Positions 59,631 through 64,000 of a stretch of 64,000 nucleotides of DNA are shown piece after piece. Position 1 is the first letter of the stretch. Every line of letters starts with the position of its first letter. Origin of the DNA: Paenibacillus sp. PastM-3 (lineage in GTDB: Bacteria; Bacillota; Bacilli; Paenibacillales; Paenibacillaceae). The DNA lies in the NCBI RefSeq assembly GCF_029893965.1, contig NZ_JARXXP010000010.1:62001-126000 (forward strand). Direction: 5' to 3'. A model generated the notes under the pieces. The model saw only the letters and a list, made by a program, of their open reading frames with translations, did no database searches and had not been told where the DNA came from. Both the position numbers and the translations under genes were made by a program.

Positions 59631-61300
59631 GCTGTCATCACATCCTCTATTGTCAGTGCCTGGGGCAGTATATCCCGCACCATGCGGTTAACTGCAGTTG
59701 TATAGAAATAGTTGCTGCTGAAAAAATCCGCCGGACTCCCCTCCGCCGTGATGCTCCCGTCAAACAGCAGCGCACAGCGGGAAGCATACCGTGCAGCAAA
59801 CTCTACATCATGTGTTACTACGGCGATACTCATCCCCTGCTCAAGCAGTTGCCGGAGCAGCCCGGCAAAGCGCACCTTCGCGTCAGGATCGAGGCCTTTG
59901 GTCGGCTCATCCAGCAGCAGCACCGCCGGCTTCAGCAGCATTACCATGGCAAGCGCCAGCTTCTGCTGCTGACCGCCGCTGAGATCATGCGGGTGGCTCT
60001 GCAGCACCTGCTGAAGCTCAAACGCCTCTGCCAGCCGGGAAATCTCCGATGTGGCTTCATCCGGTGCCAGACGGGCAAACGCAGCCATGTGCTGCAGCTC
60101 TTCCAGCGCGGTATCATAGCTGAAATAGAGCAGCGGGTTCTGGGCGAGAAAACCTGCTGTTATCCCCCTGGCCAGCTCCACCTTGCCGCGCTGCGGCTTG
60201 GCCAGCCCGCTCAACACATGCAGCAGCGTGGACTTACCGGCGCCGTTGCCGCCCAGAATGGCAAGCAGTTCCCCCCGGTGCAGCGCCAGACTCAGCTTGC
60301 GCAGCACCTCCCGGCCTTCCTTCTCGTAACGGAAGGTAACTTCTCTCGCACTTAGCAGCGGAGTGGAATCAACCTTATGCGGCAAGGCAGCGGTGTTATT
60401 CCCGGCAGCGGCAGCAGAATTGCCGCCAGGCAGTTCGCCCGCCGCAGCAGACGCAAGGTTATGCAGCCAGCGTTTACCTTCGCGCACCGTCAGGGGGATG
60501 GACTCCGTCAGAGCATCCGCCTTCCCCTGTGCAGGCAGCGCCAGGTACAGGCGCGCTGCGGTAGGCAAATACGCTTGGACCGCGGCAAACGTGCCCTCCG
60601 CTGCTTTGGAAACAAGCTCCCGCGGAGGGCAGGCCGCCTGCAGCATTCCGTCCTGCATAAGCAGCACACGGTCAGCCAGCGGCAGCACCTCCTCCAGACG
60701 GTGCTCGCTGATGATAATAGTCACCGACATTTCCTCATTCAACCGGTGCAGGGTCTGGATGAATTCACGCGCTGCAACCGGATCGAGCTGTGAGGTCGGC
60801 TCGTCCAGCAGCAGCAGCTTTGGCTGAAGCAGCAGGACTGAGGCCAGATTAAGAAGCTGCTTCTGGCCGCCGGAAAGCTCATGCACCGGCTTGTACAGCA
60901 GCGGCTCCAGGCCGAACAGGCCGGCCATCTCCGCCAGTCTGCTCCGCATCACCTGCGGCGCGAGGCCCAGATTCTCCATCCCGAAGGCCAGCTCATGCCA
61001 GACGGTATCCATGACAATCTGCGCCTCCGGATTCTGGAATACCATCCCGATCTCTCCGGCCGCCCGTTCGTCCGGCAGCTCCGCCAGAGGCAATCCTGCA
61101 TAACGGATCACGCCGCTTCCGGTCCCTACAGGGGTGAGCTCACGCTTCAGCTGGCGCAGCAGCGTCGTTTTGCCGCCGCCAGACGGGCCCATCAGTACTA
61201 CAAACTCCCCCTCCTCTACCGTAAAGGTGAGCTCATGGAGCGAGTCCCGTTCGGCCCCGGGGTAACGGAAGGATACGCCTTCCGCCGCGATGATCTCCAT
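59594..61300 (-). CDS. ECF transporter ATPase, two ABC domains fused
   Basis: A 568-aa fusion of EcfA and EcfA'. Domain one (about 3-230): VVLMGPSGGGKTTLLRQL, ELSGGQKQLLNLASVL, LLLLDEPTSQLDP. Domain two (about 320-530): LAILGGNGAGKSTLLHVL, DLSGGQQQKLALAMVM, VLLLDEPTKGLDP. A roughly 80-aa Ala/Gly-rich linker joins them. It powers the adjacent T and S components. I chose the ATG at 61300, with AAGGAG 8 nt upstream. It overlaps EcfT by 85 bp and the S component by 37 bp, indicating strong coupling. Confidence 0.95.
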   Translation of the reverse strand: MEIIAAEGVSFRYPGAERDSLHELTFTVEEGEFVVLMGPSGGGKTTLLRQLKRELTPVGTGSGVIRYAGLPLAELPDERAAGEIGMVFQNPEAQIVMDTVWHELAFGMENLGLAPQVMRSRLAEMAGLFGLEPLLYKPVHELSGGQKQLLNLASVLLLQPKLLLLDEPTSQLDPVAAREFIQTLHRLNEEMSVTIIISEHRLEEVLPLADRVLLMQDGMLQAACPPRELVSKAAEGTFAAVQAYLPTAARLYLALPAQGKADALTESIPLTVREGKRWLHNLASAAAGELPGGNSAAAAGNNTAALPHKVDSTPLLSAREVTFRYEKEGREVLRKLSLALHRGELLAILGGNGAGKSTLLHVLSGLAKPQRGKVELARGITAGFLAQNPLLYFSYDTALEELQHMAAFARLAPDEATSEISRLAEAFELQQVLQSHPHDLSGGQQQKLALAMVMLLKPAVLLLDEPTKGLDPDAKVRFAGLLRQLLEQGMSIAVVTHDVEFAARYASRCALLFDGSITAEGSPADFFSSNYFYTTAVNRMVRDILPQALTIEDVMTAWQGYAFRSSLL

Positions 61301-62160
61301 TGCCAAATCTCCTTTCCTTCCAAGCCCGGCGGAATCAGCACGAACAGGCAGAAGCTGATGTACATCACCGCTTCCCCGCTGCCGAATACCAAAGGCTTCA
61401 TACGCGGATAGATTTCAAATGTTCCATAGCCCTGCAGCCAAAGAATCAGCGGAATCAGTCCGCTGAGCCCCAGCAGCAGGAGCACGGCTTTGTCTAACCA
61501 GTCCATTTTGTATATCGAGTACGTACTGCGTCTGCGCATACCATACCCCCTTGCTTTCATGGAGTCCCCCGTCTGCAGCGCCTCCTCCAGCGACCAGGTC
61601 AGCAGCACCTTCAGCAGGGTCATGCCATCACGCATTCTTTTACGCAGGCTCCCTTCACCGACATCAATTCCCCGAAACCGCTGGATCAGGGTGATTTCGC
61701 GCAGCCTTCTCTGGAACAAGGGCACAAACCGGATGGCCATCAGTGTCAGCAAGGCCGTCTTGGGCGCAGCCGCAGCAAAGGCATACATGAATTTATCCGT
61801 TGTTACGGTGTAGTTATAAGAGATAAATAACAGAAATATCGTAAGCAGCACCAGCATCATGATCAGCCCGTACAGCACAGCCTCCAGCGTAACCGGCTGG
61901 TCCCACAGGTAGAACAGGATATGCGCTCCCCTGTGCGAGAACAACGGGTTCAGCACAGCCACGGAGCCGGCCATCAGCAGATAGAAGGGCAGCCCGCGCA
62001 GCAGCTGACGGCCCTGCCCCTGCAGCAGCAGCAGGAGGATCAGCCCCGTAAGCTCGGTAATCAGAAAAAGCGGATGCATCATCAGGGCGGCGAACAGCAG
62101 CAGCCCGGCGTAATAGAGCAGCGCTACTGCCGGATGCATGGCCCGGAAGCCGCTGCTCAT
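61216..62160 (-). CDS. ECF transporter transmembrane (T) component
   Basis: A 314-aa protein with five to six helices. The cytoplasmic coupling helices with the Ala-Arg-Gly motif are visible: RRLREITLIQRFRGIDVGEG, then EEALQTGDSMKARGYGMRRR, the ARG signature contacting the ATPases. It starts as ATGA overlap with the DUF4430 gene and extends 85 bp into the ATPase gene, so its C-terminus is longer than usual. Confidence 0.93.
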   Translation of the reverse strand: MSSGFRAMHPAVALLYYAGLLLFAALMMHPLFLITELTGLILLLLLQGQGRQLLRGLPFYLLMAGSVAVLNPLFSHRGAHILFYLWDQPVTLEAVLYGLIMMLVLLTIFLLFISYNYTVTTDKFMYAFAAAAPKTALLTLMAIRFVPLFQRRLREITLIQRFRGIDVGEGSLRKRMRDGMTLLKVLLTWSLEEALQTGDSMKARGYGMRRRSTYSIYKMDWLDKAVLLLLGLSGLIPLILWLQGYGTFEIYPRMKPLVFGSGEAVMYISFCLFVLIPPGLEGKEIWQWRSSRRKAYPSVTPGPNGTRSMSSPLR

Positions 62161-63023
62161 GGCGCTTTGGCTCCGATGTCCTTGCCGAGGTCAAGTGTAT
62201 ACAGCCATTCTATCGTATCCCCGGGCTGAACGGTGTAGCTTCCGGCACTCTTGTCCGGGAACTCTCCGTTCACCCGGTACATCCAGCCGCTCTCCGCGCC
62301 ATGATCCAATTCATATAGATTGTCTATGCCTTCGACATAGGCAAAGCCTTTGACTCCCTGGAATTCCATCTGGATTTTGTGCTGGCGGGTAATCCGCTTC
62401 AACAGGTCCAGCGCACTTTCGCCTTCCTTGATCTCGAACGCCGCCGGCGCAAGAATCACCCCGTGCTCCGCATCTCCTGTAATGGAGATGACGGCTGTGT
62501 CCGCCACGGCGGCAGGCTGTGCAGCCGCCGTGGGTTTAGCCGTCGCTGCCTGCTGCGGCGACGGTGCGGGTGCCGGCTTCGCCGCGCCGGCAGAAGGGCT
62601 TGCGGCAGCGGACGGCTTCGCCGCTGCCGCTGCGGTGGCGCCGGCGCCCTTGGCGGGCGGCGCCGTGGCCGTGGCCGCCGGACGGTGCGCGTCCGGCGCT
62701 ATCGTGCCTGCGGGGCTGCTGCCCGCAGGCGCTGTGGCAGGCGCGGCGGCTGTGGCCGCGCCTTGGGTGGCCGTCTCCGCTGCGGGAGACGGCGTGGTGT
62801 GCCCCGCCGGCGCGGACGGCGGGGCGGTGACGGCAGCGTCTCCGGGCTGCGGAGACGCGGTGGCCGCCGGCTGCGGGCTCTGTGCCGCAGCCGTGGCAGT
62901 GGCGCTGCCGCCCGCAGCCGGGGCGGCGGCATCCCTGCCGGGGGCTGCGCAGCCCGGCAGCAGCAGCGCGGCCAGCAGCACTAGCGCTGGCGGAAGCAAA
63001 CGGCGGATAGCCGGTCTAATCAT
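62157..63023 (-). CDS. DUF4430 (transcobalamin beta-domain-like) lipoprotein
   Basis: A 288-aa lipoprotein. The signal peptide ends LLLPGC (Cys25). A roughly 140-aa Ala/Pro/Thr linker (about 30-170) follows, then a DUF4430 domain (about 175-285) with FEIKEGESALDLLKRITRQH, GIDNLYELDHGAESGWMYRV and VQPGDTIEWLYTLDLGKD. This domain is homologous to the C-terminal domain of intrinsic factor and transcobalamin. Inferred role: surface corrinoid (or other ligand) capture for the ECF transporter. The linker DNA is extremely GC-rich. ATG at 63023 has AGGAGG 11 nt upstream. Confidence 0.88.
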   Translation of the reverse strand: MIRPAIRRLLPPALVLLAALLLPGCAAPGRDAAAPAAGGSATATAAAQSPQPAATASPQPGDAAVTAPPSAPAGHTTPSPAAETATQGAATAAAPATAPAGSSPAGTIAPDAHRPAATATAPPAKGAGATAAAAAKPSAAASPSAGAAKPAPAPSPQQAATAKPTAAAQPAAVADTAVISITGDAEHGVILAPAAFEIKEGESALDLLKRITRQHKIQMEFQGVKGFAYVEGIDNLYELDHGAESGWMYRVNGEFPDKSAGSYTVQPGDTIEWLYTLDLGKDIGAKAP

Positions 63024-63076
63024 TACTCTTTGCACCTCCTGAAATAATCCCGCAGAACATACCCTTTTTATCTTTG

Positions 63077-63116
63077 AAAAAAAAGGGAAAGAACGAGAGC
63101 CTGATGCCCCCGTTCT
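63077..63116 (-). terminator. Possible terminator after the SLH protein gene
   Basis: Minus strand AGAACG pairs with CGTTCT around a 15-nt loop, followed by TTCCC and eight T. The stem is short and interrupted from the T run, so read-through to the DUF4430 gene is likely. Confidence 0.45.
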
Positions 63117-63208
63117 ATCCCGATCCTATCATCTTCATTTATTTTAGCTTAAACCGGGCTGTAAATCTGCTCTTTCTTGTAACCTTTCGCATAAACCGCG
63201 GCAGCGTC

Positions 63209-64000
63209 CTACGGCAGCCGGACTGCAACGACTGCGGCCATTTCACGGGTTACCGCGGCTGCTGGATCAAAGGAGCCGTTATACCCGCTCATATAGCCCA
63301 GACCGGATACGGTGCGGACAGCAGACAACGCGTAGCTGCTGATCCGGCTCTCATCCGTGAAGACAGCAGATGCTCCGCTGCCCTCCAGCTTGAAGGCCCT
63401 CATGATCATAACCGCCATATCCTGCCGGGTAATATAACCGTTAGGGTTAAAGGTCGTATCGCTTACACCCGAAATAATTCCCAGCTCCTTCGCTTTCAGC
63501 ACCGTCCCGTAATACCACGAACCGGCTTTTACATCGCTGAATACAGCAGCTGCCGAGGAATCAGCCGGCGTTTCTCCCGTCAGCCTTAACAGCAGGGCTG
63601 CGAATTCGGCACGGGTGATCTTCTGCTTCGGAGCAAAGACCAGGGCCGTTTCACTAACGCCCTTCATCAGTCCCTGATTAAAGGCCTCTTGTACGGAAGC
63701 AAGCGCCCAGGCAGAGATTTGGCTTTCATCGGTAAAGGTAACGCCGTTCACTGCTCCCGGCGTAATGCTGAACAGCTTGGAATCACCTGTCAGGAAGCGG
63801 CTATAGGCTGACAATGCCAGCAGCGCCTGCTCCGTAGCCAGACCGTTGCCTTGCTGTCCTGCAGTGTGGGCATAGCTGCCGTCTGCCTGTCTGAATGAAG
63901 CCAGATGGCTCAGCAGCCCGCCCTTCGCTTTTACAAAACGTGCATCTCCCGGACCAATGCCGGCAGTACTGAGGGCAATAATAATCTGGGCAGTACTTTC
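63209..64000 (-). CDS. SLH-anchored surface protein with alpha/alpha-toroid repeats (partial, 5' end outside window)
   Basis: The frame is open to the window edge (264 codons visible). The first part reads ESTAQIIIALSTAGIGPGDA, FRQADGSYAHTAG and ATEQALLALSAYSR: prenyltransferase/squalene-cyclase-like alpha6/alpha6 repeats with the QxDGS turn, as in the cobalamin-binding alpha domain of intrinsic factor. Two to three SLH modules follow (AWALASVQEAFNQGLMKG, YYGTVLKAKELGIISGV, and SSYALSAVRTVSGLGYMSGY), which bind secondary cell-wall polymer. Next to the DUF4430/ECF operon it suggests a surface corrinoid-capture protein. Confidence 0.9.
   Translation of the reverse strand, partial: ESTAQIIIALSTAGIGPGDARFVKAKGGLLSHLASFRQADGSYAHTAGQQGNGLATEQALLALSAYSRFLTGDSKLFSITPGAVNGVTFTDESQISAWALASVQEAFNQGLMKGVSETALVFAPKQKITRAEFAALLLRLTGETPADSSAAAVFSDVKAGSWYYGTVLKAKELGIISGVSDTTFNPNGYITRQDMAVMIMRAFKLEGSGASAVFTDESRISSYALSAVRTVSGLGYMSGYNGSFDPAAAVTREMAAVVAVRLP

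Noticed and set aside
62350..63042. Plus-strand Ala/Gly-rich frames opposite the DUF4430 lipoprotein
   Set aside because: The GC-rich linker keeps several frames open; the minus frame has the signal peptide, lipobox and DUF4430 domain.
63024..63208. Cobalamin riboswitch upstream of the DUF4430/ECF operon
   Set aside because: The gap is only 185 bp and contains no B12-box-like sequence that I can see; any riboswitch would lie beyond the window.
1..64000. Prophage, integrative element or insertion sequences
   Set aside because: No integrase, transposase, terminal inverted repeats or attachment-site duplications were seen; gene content is coherent with a chromosome.

Overview
The window looks like chromosomal DNA of a Paenibacillus-type spore-forming Firmicute. 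The base composition is moderately GC-rich, ribosome binding sites are strong (AGGAGG/GGGAGG), and intrinsic terminators are abundant. Marker genes fit this: a qoxABCD menaquinol oxidase, a Bacillus-type BY-kinase/Wzz exopolysaccharide operon, an SLH-domain surface protein, copper-amine-oxidase N-terminal 'stalk' domains, and KinB/KinD-like histidine kinases. I saw no rRNA, tRNA, CRISPR array, transposase or phage module.

Layout. (1) 1-13.4 kb: one long minus-strand exopolysaccharide operon. It runs from a Wzz/YveK-like co-polymerase and a BY-type kinase through GtaB, an initiating sugar-phosphate transferase, six glycosyltransferases, two Wzy/ligase-like membrane proteins and a Wzx flippase, to the first codons of a probable UDP-sugar dehydrogenase at the window edge. 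(2) 13.8-16.2 kb: a LuxR-type response regulator and a HisKA_3 sensor kinase directly upstream of that operon, with a sigma-A promoter and a CcpA-like site. (3) 16.5-19.7 kb: a 51-aa Cys-containing protein, then a divergent AraC regulator and GH20 glycosidase. (4) 20.0-25.4 kb: the most unusual region. A ComQ-like class I isoprenoid synthase is followed by a 79-aa NHLP-type precursor peptide ending in Trp, convergent with two tandem paralogous membrane histidine kinases that have no adjacent response regulator. I read this as a candidate prenylated-peptide signalling system analogous to ComQXP but with a nitrile-hydratase-like leader. (5) 25.6-33.7 kb: metabolic and stress genes (acidic disordered proteins, MFS pump, cyclophilin lipoprotein, leucine dehydrogenase, pirin, nitroreductase, Rrf2 regulator, Mn-pyrophosphatase). 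(6) 33.8-36.6 kb: an RtcB-family RNA ligase, a low-complexity ORF, a 52-bp tandem repeat array, and a 47-aa gene with its own promoter and terminator. (7) 36.7-42.0 kb: AAC(3)-like acetyltransferase, ring-cleaving dioxygenase, stalk-domain protein, HAD phosphatase, a divergent MraY/TagO-like transferase and a Mug-type glycosylase. (8) 42.0-47.5 kb: an RNA-repair operon (RlaP-like nucleotidyltransferase, Hen1, Pnkp) with a KptA N-terminal remnant behind it and a 56-aa peptide gene next to it. (9) 47.6-52.5 kb: a YtrA-type GntR/ABC operon, an intergenic repeat field and a polysaccharide deacetylase. (10) 53.0-57.1 kb: qoxABCD. (11) 57.1-64 kb: a chemoreceptor with a sigma-D-like promoter, then an ECF transporter operon fed by a DUF4430 lipoprotein and an SLH-anchored alpha/alpha-toroid protein. 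Together these resemble the two halves of intrinsic factor/transcobalamin, suggesting corrinoid capture.

Functional assignments rest on reading motifs by eye. No database search was run. Starts were chosen by ribosome binding site, spacing and overlap.
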